Below, in pieces: positions 35,001-50,000 of a stretch of DNA of 64,000 nucleotides. Position numbers and translations under genes: made by a program. The notes under the pieces are model-generated. The model was not told the origin of the DNA. It saw only the letters and a program-made list of their open reading frames with translations, and did no database searches. Source of the stretch: Talinum fruticosum (taxonomy: Eukaryota; Streptophyta; Magnoliopsida; Caryophyllales; Talinaceae). Location of the stretch: contig JAITYX010000125.1 of the NCBI GenBank assembly GCA_021018815.1, forward strand, positions 558,001-622,000. Reading direction: 5' to 3'. Numbering within the stretch: position 1 is the first letter of the stretch; each line of letters begins with the position of its first letter.

Positions 35001-38000
35001 TACAATAATGCACTAGATTACAAATCAACTGTCTAGGCTTCATCATTAAATAAATCAAGGGATAGAACTAAAGCAATTTTATCATCTACCAACCTTGCCC
35101 CTCAATCATCTCACAGATCATCCAACCACACACACCCCGGGCCTTTGGTGAAGATCAACAGAACAGGCTTTCCCAGGAAAAACTTGCTCAAACTCCAACG
35201 ACCTCACAATTGCAGCCAACCATGATGCACTCTTAGTTTAAGAAAGCTGGGGGCGCAATGCTGTGGGCTTTTGAGGGGTCAAGCGCAGCCCCTCCAAAAA
35301 GCCCAAAGAAGGGCGCACCTTTTGGGCTTTTTGTTGGGGCGCGCTTGGCCGGGCGCGCGCTTTCTGGGCTAAAGGAAAAAGTTACCGTTTTTTAATTTTC
35401 TTTTTCTAAAATGAGCTTATTCCTTTTCCTTACCTTGAGCCCTGTGCGAGTGCGAAGAAGTTACCCAATACTATTGTGCAAGTGAACCAGAAACCCTAGC
35501 TTCTCCAGGCGACAGACCTTCCCTTCTCCACCCTGCTCCTTGGGTCCACCTTTCCGGGGCCTCAATTCACACTCTCCGGCGCCTCCCTTGGTGTTTTCCG
35601 CCCCTGGTTACTAGGTACGCTCCTCCTTCTTCTTCTTTTCCCTTTTTCCTTCTTTTTTCCTCTTCCTTCTTCTTCTTCTTCTTCTTCTTTTCCTCTTCCG
35701 TCTTCTGCTCTAGTTTCGAGCTCTTCTTTTTCTTCCTCCCTTCTGGCTTCTTCTTTTATTTGTTTTCTGTGTTTCTTTTTCTTTTTCTGGGTTATGGGGC
35801 AGTCAGTTTTATTGTTTGACTGATCTCTTCTTCTTTTTGTCTCTGTTTTTTTTTCCATGTCAGTGAGTCAAGATAATATACGAGTGATCATATTTTAATT
35901 GTTTTTACTTGTTTTTACTGTGATAATTGTAGTGAATTGTGTTGATTATTGTGATTTAAATGGAGGCGGAGCATGTGGCATTAGATGATGATAATGATGA
36001 TGCTTAGTTTACCTTTGGGGGAGGGGGCTTACAAACTACTTTGCTTTGTGTGTTATTTTATATGACTATGCTTGCTTGTTTTGTTTTAGACTTCTAAGTG
36101 TGTGTTTTGAGAACTATATGTGGTGCTTTTAATAGTTAAAATGTTGTCTAAATGCTTTTTTATGTGCTATCTCACTTATTTCTCAAAGAATATGAGTTGG
36201 GAATGAATTTTAAGCATTTTTATGTAAAAAGTGTGCCTCGCTCCAAAAGCATGCCTTTGCCTCGAAGCCCGCGCCCGGGCTCCAGGACCCTATGCACTTT
36301 TTGCGCCTTGCGCTTTTGAATCTAAGGATGCACCTCCACTATCCACACCTCTCTCCCATCCCATGTCACCCATTGCCACCACAACTTCCACAACGACAGT
36401 AGAATTTTTAACTCTTTCTCTAACTCAAGTGGCTTCATAATGAAATAATTTGGCCAATGTTGGAGTAGGAAAGGGACAACCAAGCTACAGCTCAGAAAAT
36501 GGGTAATTGATCTGAAACAAGCTCTTTCATTTAGGTTTCATAGAGAGGGGAATGGTGCAATAGTAAACACAGGCATTGCCACCAATCAAGCAGGGTTACA
36601 CCAGGATGACATAACATTTAGTTAGCCCGGGTCAGATTAAGTTTGGTCAGCTCATTTTCAAGTTTATGGAACTTTCAATTTACGGATTGGCGATGATCGA
36701 CTTTATGGAAATCGTTTGGGTTGGTTCAGGTAGTATTGGGCTCCATTTCAAGTCTTGTATAAATTGGCATCACAAGTGTCTTGTACATAGAAGCAACATT
36801 CATCCAGGAAAGTTTCAGGTCAGGTCAATTCCGATAGTCAGTTTGATATATCCGTGCAAAAGTCAGCTTGCCCTAATTTCAACCAACCTAACTTCTGGTT
36901 AAATTATTTCAGGTCTTGGATCTTAGGGAAGCCCAGCAGCTCTGCCAGCCACCAACAAATGTCGTCCACTGGCACCAAATCATGGCAGGGAAGAGTGGAA
37001 AGGAAATATAGAAAAGAAACAACTGGAGGAAAGTTCAGGTGGGCTAGGCATGGCAGCATCATTGGTTACCAAGGACCCCTTGATAGCAGATGGCCAGGGC
37101 TTTACAGAGTGATGCCACCAGCAACTAGCCAAAGGTGAGATAGCATAGGGATTGAGAGGTTTTGTAACAGCATAAAATCTGAACAGATCACAAGAACGTA
37201 AATAGGAACAGCATCATATCCAGAAACAAACCTTCGTAACTCTTTCTGGAATTCTTTCAGGAGAAACAGCTTGAGAAGAATGGACATCCTTGATCTTCAG
37301 GTAGTTATACATGACAACACCACAAAGAGCTGCATAACCGTCATAAGAAAATGAAGAGGAAAGGAAAGGAAAGAATTAAGAAGAAGGCTGTGTTTAATGT
37401 TTATAATGGGAAACAAACTCAAATTATAAACCCAGTTAGGAGATTCAAAAATATTGCACATTGTTTAACAAAGGACAATACCAATTGCATAACCAATTAT
37501 GTTCAGCCCTGTGATAGTTGACTCTGGAAATATCACTGTTGAAAGGGCTATTAGAATCCAGTCTTTTAAAACCCCAGCAACACGAATAGTAACTGCTCCA
37601 GTTCTACCGATAACCAAGAAAATGGAGAAGTTCAAGGCCAGAGCACAGATGGCATTAGAGAAGAAGATCCAAAAATTGAATTGAATGTGGGTAATGTCCA
37701 TGATTGGCTTCTCCAGCATATACCAGGGTATAAACAGAAACGCAAAACTGCACAGGATGAAATTGAAATTAGATAATGTCTAGCAGCAAATGTTTATTGG
37801 AAGAAAAAGAGAGACGGAGAAGAGAGGGACAGTACTTTTCTTCTTTGGCTCCCCCTCCCCCACCCAAAACAAGAAAAAGAGCAAAAGTGGGGAAAGATAA
37901 AATCACCCACCTTTTCCATGGGTAAAATAGCGTGAATGCCCAATCCACCAACAATCAAAGTGATATACTACATACATGGAGTTCAATTAATATAAAACCT

Positions 38001-41000
38001 TCATCAAGCATTTTCTACAAAAGAATTTATTGCAATGCTCATCTATTGAAGATAAGATCCTACTTTCTCCTTCCCATTTTATTTGGTTGTTATTTCTTTT
38101 TCGGATGTCCCAAATTATTTGTATAGTTACATTTTTATTAGATTAATACCCATTTTTTTCCTTTAAGCCTCCGAAGATAATAACCACCAAAAGTCAATTG
38201 ATTTATGTAGACAAAGCTAATTGTCTAATAATTGCATAATCAATGAAGTTATATGTTTCACCAAGAGCTTTCACTTTACTGAAGATTTTTAACTAGTTAA
38301 TAATTAATTTTTGGAGATTAGAGATGTAGTAACAACTCAATTTCACGTTATCGATGATTATTAACTACTTAATAATTAATTTTTGGAGATTAGAGATGTA
38401 GTCACAACTCAATTCTAAACAAGCCAAGGGTATAATTGGCAGTGATAATTTTTTACCAGATTAATATTCATGTTATTTCAAACCATGCAAATAAATCGGG
38501 ATGGAGTAAGTTTTATGAGCATCTATCTTCACGTAAGATATCATTTATATTATGCCCCTGAGGAGACTCCTCAGGTCATTATAGGCTGATATATACTGTT
38601 GCAAATAATCTTCTTCCACCAAACCCTTTATTAGAAGTTATAACAATAAACAACAGATGTACAACAGCTTCATGAGACATCTAAGTAAATTAACTATAGC
38701 AGAGCTTAAAAAGTAGCCCATTAATATTTGAGCTTTGTTAAAAACACACAGGAAACAACATTCTAGAGAATTTACAAAGTGACAGGAAGTATGCCCCCAG
38801 GAACATTGAAAAGCTAGAAAGAGCTCAGCAACTGCATTACTTGCCAGATTTCTATGGACAAAAAGTAAAATTGCAAATATGAAAGGAAAAAGAAATCCAA
38901 TTCTGAATTCTTACCTACAAGGAGCTATGTAATACAGACTGGTTATAGGATTTAGCGTCAAGCCCTTCTTCTGGAGGAGGACTTGAGTCAGAACCAGCCT
39001 AAGGGCCTCAGCAAATATCCCCGTGACCTGGTATAGTGTGCCAACGATGTTAAAATGGATTTCCCCATACGAGGAAATGACAACTCCGACACTGACCAGG
39101 ACCATGTTCAAGAACACATCACACCTCAGCTTGTCAGTGCCACACACAACAGCCATGAGAAACGTTGCCACCGGCACTGCATCGTGTATGTAATTAAGAG
39201 GTGCCATGACACATAAGCAATGGGAAACAATTTCAATACTACTTTCACATACTTAGAGCTTTAAGCATCTGAATGAAGGCCACAGAAATGTGCAAATAAG
39301 CAGTGTTGCCAAACCTGCGTTAGCAAGAAAGGCAAACAGATATAACTATATCCAGAAAATCAGCAGGAACGGATGGCAAAATAATGACTTCAGATGAAAG
39401 AATCAGTACATAGAATTTGGATCTCTAGTGACCTCTCAAAAGAATTAGACCAATCTACATTACCTATGTGATGCTTCGCTTTCCTTCGCTATGTTATTCC
39501 TTTTAACACATCTTCACATACATACGCCAGCACCACCTCAATTTTGTATGCTGTGACTTCTGTTAAAACTATGAATATAATGCTTTCTTCTAATTACCCT
39601 ATTGATGTTAATGCTAAATATTAATAGAGATGCTCTGTTTCACTTGTTTTCCCGTTTCTTTCCAAATGTTTAACAAACCTTAAAAAGTTGTCTTCCACAG
39701 TATTTGTATGTCTCTTACAATAGCATTTTTTCTCGTCGAACGTTAGGCCATCTACATTTGAATCTCCTGAAACCTTGCTTCAATAAGAACCAAATTGTCA
39801 TGCTGTTACTGTTCTGAAAGTTTGCAGCAGAGAAAAGGGTACTGGGAAGACCCTCTTCAAATTTGCAACCTGTGCCCTCTAATTGCTTTTCCCTTTGAAT
39901 TACCCTTTTCCCCTGTTTCGTGTAAAAGCAAAATGTTCTCGTTTCAACTTTTTATTTTTTTTTCTTGTTTCTTCTCCTGCACATGTCTATTCTAATAATG
40001 CCTTGTGAGAGATTTTCAATTTGAATTTAAATCAAATCACAAAATGCAGAGCACCAGTATTATTTAAGCCCAGAAGTATATGGTACAGATTCTATGAAAA
40101 ATAACAATCAGACAATGCAATAAGCAAAGAATAACTTGATAAGTAAAAACACTCACCATAGACTCGAAGCAAAGAAGGCGCTTATGGGAATTACACATGT
40201 AGCATAGCTGCCAATAGTACAAAAATATTAATAATGAAAACAGATCTTAGAACTCCAGAGGAAAACACAACACCCAAAATGAATAATTGGTATTTCTGTA
40301 ATGCTACTTACATTTCGAAAGTCATTTTGACAGGGGACACAACCTGCACAAACATAACATCAAACGATATCAGATCATTGCAGGCAAGGGTATGAAGAGA
40401 GGAAAGCAAAATTTCAATGCCAATTCAGCAATAAATACTAGTCAAGCCACATGTTAAACACATAATCTGAAACTAACATATTGTGAAACCAAGCTTTACA
40501 ATTTCATGATCAAATGATACACAACAGAAATAGGAAAGACAAAATCACCCTCACCAAGAAGCACATTTTAGCACCTTTAATCAACCTCATATTGACTCCA
40601 TGACCTCATTAATCAAGAAAAGATTTCATGATAAGGAAAAGATTATTTACATACAATAAGCTAATCAAAACAAATGTCTCAGTAACTGGGACAGTTTCCC
40701 ATTCTGAAATACAAAATGTCCTACAAAAAAATTATTGAGGCAACCACACAGCTGAATAGGAAAGACGAGTTAAACAAGGAGATTAAGGTGGTGAAAGATG
40801 GAAGCAGGTAAGAAATGGTAAGCAGAGGTTGACTGATGTAAGAGCTTGATACATGGACTGATCTCCAAACATCATTGTAACAAGAGAACATCATGTCTAA
40901 TTGCTTCGATCAAAGATAGAAACTTAAAAATCATCTTTAAAAAGGCATCCACTATCACTTGTGGGCAAAAGTTTTTGGCTTTTTTATAGAAGACTAAAGC

Positions 41001-44000
41001 AAAATGCTCCATTGGACCATGCCACTTGTCAATGAGAGCACTGAAGCTTTTAGCAAGAACAGGAAGTAACAAGTGTAGGATTTCCAAGCCTGAATTCATA
41101 CTTTGGGAGTCCTATGGAGACAATGCGGAAGGTCAAGTGTACATTTAGGACATAAACATACAAGTTTTAGGATATTATTACATTTTGGTGTTTTATTGCT
41201 TTCCCACTTTATTATAGGGGTACTTTTAAGTGCAGTAGATAGTAGATATGAATCTGCACCAAAAAATATGGTAGATGTGGAGATACAGGCTTTATCTTGT
41301 TGAAGGAAGTAACATCTTCATCAAGGAAACTAGATTGTGTTTCCGTACCATGTTACTAGTTTTTAGGCTATAAGTACCCCTTCTATGCTATGATACTTCA
41401 AAGCTAGTTGTTGAATTAAAATTGATTTGTGTAGAGTAATTCTCCCTTAGTTTGGTCTAGAGTAGGTTATGTACCAAGTTCAAAGTTAAGATTAAAGGAC
41501 TATCTACCAACATAATCACCTTCATCAACAGTTGTGGTCACTGTCATAAATCTGCCGACTGTTCTCCAATAACCCCGGGACAGAAACATAAAGAAAAGAA
41601 TTTTCCATGACGAAAGCTCTTTAGTTAACCGTCCATTAGTCAAATTTTACTGAAAATAATCAGCCACACACCAGTTGCCTGGAATTTTGCAGCCTTTTCC
41701 GTAGTGACTCTCTATTTGGCTGATGAGCACTCTGATTTTCTCTCCAACTGTTCACAAAAGACTGTACTATATGACCGAAACTAGGAATGCTATCCTTCTT
41801 TCTGAGAGAAGCATTACTCTTACGAATTCCTTGCATATCAATTTACAAAATGGAATGCTTATATGTCTGGAAAATGTGCTGCAGGTGACCCGTCCTTGTG
41901 GTAACTCAAGCATATTACAAAATTACATGTGGCAATGTCCATCATCATATTAAGCCAAGAGGTTATATTTTCTCTTCTGATTAGAGAACAACATAGAAAT
42001 TCCATTCACAAGGATATGTTGCCAAGTTTAGAGAAGAGCCTCTCCACAAACGAGAAAGGAAAAAGAAGCTTACCACGGATGACTGGTGAGTCTCAAAAAT
42101 AAACTCCAAAGCCGAAACTCACGGTTGAAGGTCCTAAGTCCAAGGACACTGTACAGAAGCAAAAGAAATTTTGCACCCCTTGGAGAGTCTCTAGTCACAC
42201 CTTCCGTTGCTCCTAAACCAAGAAATTGTCCAAGGTACTGTTGAAATCCACGAGGAGATAAAGCAAGAGATCGAAGACGTAGTACTAAAGGTGTAACAAG
42301 AAGTTGATTTTCAACAAGAGTCAAAGCTTCTCACTGAATCTACCGTGAAGAAGATGAATACTGCAATGCTTCACTTGTAGTTTTTCTCTGCATTAAGATT
42401 TTCAACTCCTCTCAATTTGAAGCTTCTAGATTTTGGCCTCGTATATCCTAGAACCTGATGTTGGTTATACATGGACTGTGACCACAATGCCCCTGATTCT
42501 TTCTTTTGAAAAATAAATCTTGGTGGCTGAGTTCTCCCCCTCCCCCTCCCCCAAACAAAAACAAAAAAAGGATGGAGAGACTAGTGCAACCGGCAAGAAA
42601 ATGAATAACCAACTTCATGATTTAAGCTATTAATATATTAGTTTTAAAAAATAATTGTACTTTGACATTTTTTTTTATTTTTGCATTTATTTTGACATTT
42701 TCTTTTCATTTTTGTATCTAATAATAGGATTATATTTTTAGGGAAATAGAACACAAGATAGTGGCTTATTACATTTACAAAAGACTAAAGAGGTAATGTA
42801 GGCACAAGTTTTGTTCTCACATTGGTAGCTTTTATGATATAAATGATTGTTAATGCTATGATTGTTAATGATATGTTAGCTTCGTATTTGTATTTATTGG
42901 AGAAATTCTCCATAATCAAGGCAGTCTTAGTTTAAAAGCGCGCGCCTAGGCGCATAAAAGCCCAAGGCGAACCCCTGGGGCTTTTTGTGGGGTTAGGCAC
43001 AGTCCCTCCAAAAAGCCCAAAAACGCGCGCTTTTGGGCTTTTCATGGGCGCGAGCTTCGGAATTAGTGATCGTTTGCCTTTTAAAAAAAAAAAAAAAACC
43101 CTTTCACTTACCCGGAACCGCGTGCAAATTACTTGGTGGAGAGACCCGATACTTCTTTGAAGAGCAAAAACCCTAGCTCTCGCGAGACCTTCTTTCAAGT
43201 TTCATCCTCTCTCCCTCGCTCCACCCTTCCTAGCTGCTTCTTCCACCGACCCCCTTGGACATTTTCAACGCCATCCTTGGTGTTTTTAGGCACCGACCTA
43301 TCGCCGACTACCGGTACTTCTTCTTTTTCCTTCTTCCCTCTTCCTTCTTCTTCTTCTTCTTTTCCTCTTCTTCTTCTTCTTCTTCTTTCCTCTTCCTTCT
43401 TCTTCTTCTTCTTCTTCTTTCGTCTTCCTTCTTCTTCTTCTTCTTCTTCCTTTTTCCTTTTCCTTCTTTCTCGCTGTGCTCTTTCTTCTTCTCGGTTCCG
43501 TTTTCCTCTTCCTCCTTTTTTCCTCTTCCTTCTACTCTGCTCTTTCTTCCTCTCGGTTTTGGTTTCGGCTCTTACGACTCTCGTTTTTTCTTTTTCCCAG
43601 CCTTATAATATAAGGTAGATCATGACCTGACTCCATTTTTTTCATTGTTATATTTTTCTTCATTTTTTTCAGCTTTATAATCCTAGGTGTTTTTGTGTTA
43701 TATTTTACTTGTTTTTCATTGTTATAATTGTCTCGTAGTGAGTGAATGGTGTTCATTATTATCATTTGAATGGAGGATCGACCCAATACGGGTTCAGGTT
43801 CAATCTCCTCTAAATCGTTAGACCCCGAAAGAAAGTATGGCAAACAAGATGAGAGGAATAAAAATAATTTCTTTTGTAACTTTTTGTGGAGTTAAGACCA
43901 TGGGGAGTGTTTCGACTTAAACAACATTTGGTTGGTGGATATCGAAATACATTAGGTTGTAAGAAGGTCACCGAGCATGTTAGGGAAGAAATTCAAGAAT

Positions 44001-47000
44001 TCACTGGATAAAAAGAAATCATTGAAAGAGAGTTCGAAATATCGAGGAAAATGCAACAAAGCTACGATGTTGATGATGATGAAGATGATGAATGTATTGA
44101 GATGAATCCTAGAAGTGGTGGGAATGGAGCAAAGAAGAGAAGTAATAGCATGCCTCATAAGACACCGTGAGCAAAAAGGTTCAATGGATAAATACTTTTA
44201 CTCCTAAGCCGACCAATGTGAAGGGCAAAAAGGATCAAGGGAGGCAAAGAACACTTAATGAGCTATGCAAGAAAGAGTTGAGAGAAAAGGCTTGCAAAGA
44301 CTTAGCTAGGTGGTTTTATGATGCTTTTATGATACTCGGCATTCCTTTCCATGCGGCCACACTTGATAGCTTTGCTATTGCCATGGAATCAGCTTGGTCT
44401 AGATTAAAACCACCTTCTATGTATGAGTTGAGAGTTCCGTTCCTTAAGAAAGAAGTGGAGGACACCCGTAAGGCAATGAATGAGCATAAGAAAGAATGGG
44501 CGTAAGTAGGTTGTTCTCTCTTATCCGATGGATGGCGTGATACCACCGTCCAAAAGGATATTATCAACTTTCTTGGTGAAATCTCCAAAAGGGTTGATCT
44601 TCATTAGATCAATGGATGTTTCGAAGAAGATTCAAATCTTTTGTTCAGCGTTCTTGATCGGATGATGGAAGAGATTGGAGAAGAGAATGTGGTCCAGAGT
44701 TGATGTGCCAAAACGCAAGGCTACACCGATCCCGCAAACAGAGTGCGCCAAATGCAACTCCGAGAGACTCGGAATGGACTTAGAAATGACCAATGGAACA
44801 AGAAACAACAAAAGGACTAAGTTAATCACTCGTGAGGAGATGATTAGCAAAGTAACCAGCACCGATAGGACAAGAACAAGATAAACTAGAACTATCCAAG
44901 GATACGAGATATCACCACTAAGGATAAAACTAGGGCACTAATCACACTTAGTGATACAGACTATCACCACACTAAGTATAATCGGACTCCCTAATTATGC
45001 CACTAATTAAACAAGCAAAAGAGAATTTTGGGGTTGAAAGGAGCACGACTCAACTTTGCTTAGCATATAGCCAATATCAAAATCATCATCCTTTACAAGT
45101 GAGATAACCCATGTATATTTATAGGCCTCTTAGCTAAATTACATCACTCTAATCTAAGGGTTATAAATCCTCTTTACAATCAATGGTCGTGATGTATTCA
45201 AGAAAATAAAAGGACAAAAACAAGGACAAAAGGTAAATAATGACAGCACAAAAGGACAAGTAGAAAAGGAGAGGGACCACAGAATCGGTAGTACAAAGTG
45301 GTACGGTTTTGAGTCCGGTGACAGCTACAATCGATGTCACCAAATTCTTTTGCTTTCTAATCCTTAACTTTCCTTTTCGGCTCTGTCGAAGACGCCTAGA
45401 TGATGATCAAGTAGATTTGAGTATATCTACAATCCGGTCTAAGCTCGAAACCGAGGACTCGTAAAAGATCATTTGACTTCCGAGCCGAGGACTCGTAAAA
45501 GATCTCGTCTTATTTTCCTCCGAATACTTCGACTTGTCTCGACTCCCTTACTCCCGTCCGAGGAGACGGACAAGTATTTCGAGTGTGACCAAAACTCCCT
45601 TGATGCCTGCGTTATCAACGATGATCCAAAGAATGGTTTTTGAGGGCTCCGTAGTAACTTCGAGGACTCAAAATTATCAATCTGTTCCGGCCGGCTCTCG
45701 GTATTAGTTGGGATTGGGTTTGTAGTGTCCTCCCCGTCATCCTCCCCGACTTGAAAAGAATTTGCCCTCAAATTCTCGAGCGAATTATCTTCCAAGTAAG
45801 GAGATAAATCAACGAACATTGAAAGTAGCCGAGACATTGTATTCTCCGGTAGATTCACCTTATAAGCGTTGTCATTGATTCTCTCAAGTACTTCAAATGG
45901 TCCATCCGCCCTCGGCATCAAGTTAGACTTGTGCTCGGAAGGAAAACACTCCTTCCTCGGGTGGATCCAAACGAGATCTCTGGTTGAAAAACCACCCTTG
46001 TGCGGTTTTTGTTAGCGCTAGCCTTGTAACTCATATTAACTTGCTCAATTCTAGCTCGACTTTCGCATGCAAGTCCTAAATCCGAGCAGACTCTTTTCAC
46101 AACGTCAGTATGAGGCTTTCCATCAAAAGCTCTTGGGGTCGATCAAGAGGTGACAGGGGTTCCACACCATACACAATCTTGAAGGGCGAAACAAATGTAG
46201 TCTTGTTTGGCGTGTGTTTGTAAGCAAACTCAGCATGAGAAGAAGTTGATCCCACGCCTTAGTACTCGATTTGATTAGCGTTCCGAGCAATACTCCCAAA
46301 GTTCCGTTTGGCAAGTGGTGCCGTACTTCAACTTCGTTCCCAATTTCTTCCAAAGGGTAACCCGTAAATGACTCGAAACTTCGCATCTCCGTCTAAGACC
46401 ATTGTCCTTGGGATCCCATGCAACCTTACCACTTCTCTAAAGTATAGGTCAAGAACCGAGTGTAGCATCATTGATTTTGTTGCAAGCAATGCAAGTGAGC
46501 CATCTTAGAAAATCTATCAACAAAAACCGTAATAGAATCTTTCCCTTTCGAGTCCGTGGTAGACCCGTAACGAAGTCTAGACTTACATCCACCCACTGCC
46601 GAGTTGGGACGAGTAATGGAGTGTAAAGCCCTTGAGGCGGGGAATGGCTCTTGGCATATTGGCATACAACACATCTCCCGATGATGTCTTGAACATCTTT
46701 GTCCGTGCTTGGCCGTAAATAATGCTCCTTGAGCATCCGAGTTGTCTTTTTCTCTCCGAAATGGCTAGCAAGTCCTCCGGAATGGACTTCTCTTATAATA
46801 AGCTCTCTTGTGCCACGACTAGGCACACACAATCCGATACCCTTGAATAAGTATCCTCTTTGTATTTGGAACTCACCCTTGGGTTGAGTTTGGCATTCTT
46901 GGTAGAGGGTTCCAAATTCCTTGTCATCCGCATATAGACTCTTCAAATGTTCAAACCCGAAGACACAAGTTTCTAACCGAAACAACAAGTAGATACCTTC

Positions 47001-50000
47001 CGGACGGAGCATCAGCGCCCTTGTTAAGTCTGTCCCGATTTGTGTTTGATTGAAAAATGAAAGGTCCGAAGGTACTCAACCCATTTCGCATGCCGCGGGT
47101 TCAACTTGTGTTGGCCCTGAATGTACTTCGAGGGCTTCATGATCCGAGTGTAGAATGAATTCTTGAGCCACCAAATAATGATTCCAATATTCTAATGATC
47201 GAATGATGGCATAGAATTCCTTGTCGTAGGTAGAGTATCTTCGCTTGGTATCACCCAGACTTCTCACTCACCGAAATAAGCGATGGGACGACCCTCTTGA
47301 GTGAGAATCCCACCAATGCCTACACCCGAGGCATCACAATCAACTTCGAAAATCTTCTCCAAACTCGGCGAGGCTAGGACAGAGCCCGGGTCGGCTTTGC
47401 CTTGATAGCTTCAAAAGATTTCGAGCTCGAGGTGTCCAAACAAAAGAACTATTTCGAGCACCTCAATCATAGAGGCGATGATAGTGCTAAAGTCTTTGAT
47501 AAACCTCCCATAGAAAGATGCAAGCCCATGAAAGCTCCGAACATCGTGTATGCTTTTAGGAGTAGGCCAAGACAGGATAGCCTCAATCTTGCTCTCATCT
47601 ACCTTTACTCCCTCAACTGAAACAACATAACCCAAAAAGAGCCGAAGAATGAACATTTCTTCGCATTCCCGTACGCTTCTCCCTCTCTAGCCCTCTCTAG
47701 CAGTTGGACAATCTGTCCGAGGTTGTCAAAATGTTCCCTCTCATTCGACTATAGATCGAATGTCATCAAAATAGACCACAACGAATTTCCCGATGAATGG
47801 TCTAAAAATCCGATTCATGAGTCGCATGAATGTGCTTGGAGCGTTAGTCGGACCAAAAGGCATAACAAGCCACTCATAAAAACCTCCCTTGGTCTTAAAA
47901 GGGGTTTTCCATTCATCTCCTTCTTTGATTCCGATTTGATAATATCCACTTCGAGGTCAATCTTGAGAAGACCTTAGAACCATGTAGCTCATCCAACATA
48001 TCTTCAAGTCGTGGTATAGGATGTCTATACTTGATGGTGATCTTGTTAATGGCACGACTATCTATACACATCCTCATAGAACCATCCTTTTTGGGTACCA
48101 AGGCTGGCACAAAGACAAGGACTCTTACTCACTCTCACCGGACCTTTAGACACCAACTCCTCAACTTGCCTCTCGCACTTCTAAGGTGTCTTTAGGGTTC
48201 ATTCTATAGGCTGGTTTGTTTGGCAATATAGATCCCGGGATAAGGTCAATGTGGTGCTCGGATATCTCTTTCCTGGGGTAGGCCAAGAGGTATCTTATCG
48301 TGAAAAATATGGATGTATTGGGTGATAAGTGTTTTGGCTAGTGGGTGTCCGAGTTCGAGGACTCGGAATTGTCCCGACTCGGAAGAATCAATTCTCTCAT
48401 GGGTCCGAGTTCATGATGCATGGACTCTAGATAGGCTTCCCTAGGGTCGAAGTAACTCGGACGGATTGGGTGTCCGAGGGGCTTGGCTTTAGGCACTGTG
48501 AAGAGTCAAGTGGGGCTAAGGTTATTTTCTTGCCATTCCGGGTGAGGGTGTATGTGTTTTTGAATCCATCATGCATAACTCTACGATCAAATAACCAAGG
48601 TCTACCCAATAGTAAGTGACATGCGTCCATAGGTATAACATCACACCATATATCATCAACATAAAACTTCCCAATACTCGAAAGATATTAGGCAACGAGA
48701 ATTAACTCTAAGGCCCTTACCTTGACTCGACCATTGTATGTTATAGGGATGAGGTGCAACTCGCTTTGTAATTGAAGTTTCTCTACCATGCTCACGTAAG
48801 CAACGTTGGTGCAACTCCCTCCATCAATAATGATCGAACAAACTTTTCCTTTAATGGTTCCCCTTGTGTGGAATATATTCTCCCTTTAAGCCTCACTTGG
48901 ATCCTTATATCCACTCAAGGCTCTCACGATCACAAGTAATTCTCCTTCATCAGCCTCTTCAACAATCTCTTCTATGCCCTCAAGCAAGGCATAGCTCTCC
49001 TTCCGGCTCATACTCATCCCATATGGGTTCATCACTCTCAGTAGTAGTGACGACCCTTCGATTCGAGCACTCGAAGCAAAGTGTCCAAATCCCCGACACT
49101 TAAAACAATTGCGGCTCGACCGAGCATGAGGTTTGTTCCGAGTCCGAGTCCGAATGGTAGGGTGCTTAGACTCGGAACCGAGTTTTAGGGCGATGAGTCG
49201 AAACAGAGGGTTAGAATAACCCTTGCCAAACCGAGTTGGCTTTGGTGGATGAGTCTTAGAGATTTCTTTCCGAAGGTTCCGACCTTCTTTTGTTGCTCCA
49301 CCTTATGTGCCAAAAGACACACCTCATCAAAGTTTGAGTACTACTGCAGCCTCAACAACATTAGCATACCTTGGGTCAAGTCCTCCAAGATACTCGACTA
49401 TGGTTTGATCTTCCGACTCCTCCGAAGATCGCATTTAATCATTAGCCTTTCGAATTCTCGTGTATACTCCTCTACACGCATCGGACCTTGTTGTAGGTTG
49501 TGCAACTTAGAATAGTTGTCCTGGATGTATGTCGGGGGTAGAAACCGAGCTTTCGGCTTGGACCTCATCTTCTCCCAACCGATCTTAGGTTTCCTCTTAA
49601 TGAAGACACTTCTTCTCTAGATTTGCCCACCAGGTCGAGGCAAACCCTCCGAGCTTGATAGCAACAAGCTTTACCTTCTTCTCATCTTTCACCTCTTTGT
49701 AGTCAAAGATTCTTTCAATCTGTTCGCAACCATTCCAGTAAACTCATCCGGGTTAAGGCGACCTTCAAAATCCGGGATTTCAACTTTGAAATCCGAGTTG
49801 GGTCTGGGTGATTGATCTCTTCTCCCTCTTCTTCCTCTTCTTTGCTCATGCTCACCTGGAAGAAGGAAAGGGATTGCTCTCCCCATCATCATCCCCGTGT
49901 GAGTGGGTATGAGGTGGTGAGTTAGGTGGTGACTCTTCTAACTCATGCCTCTTCTTCTTCATCATATCTCCAAGTTGCTTTTTCGGATATATGTTCCAGG

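Noticed and set aside
38911..39207. 98-codon frame as a separate small membrane protein
   Set aside because: It is exon 6 of the transporter read through its acceptor site; the ATG at 39207 lies in the intron.
40872..41099. 75-codon minus-strand frame in intron 2
   Set aside because: No motif recognised and no transposon ends around it; not enough to call a gene.
43133..43618. Ser/Phe/Pro-rich open frames before the hAT transposase
   Set aside because: Translated (TTC)n leader; no domain, and the same block is found in the deletion derivative without coding use.
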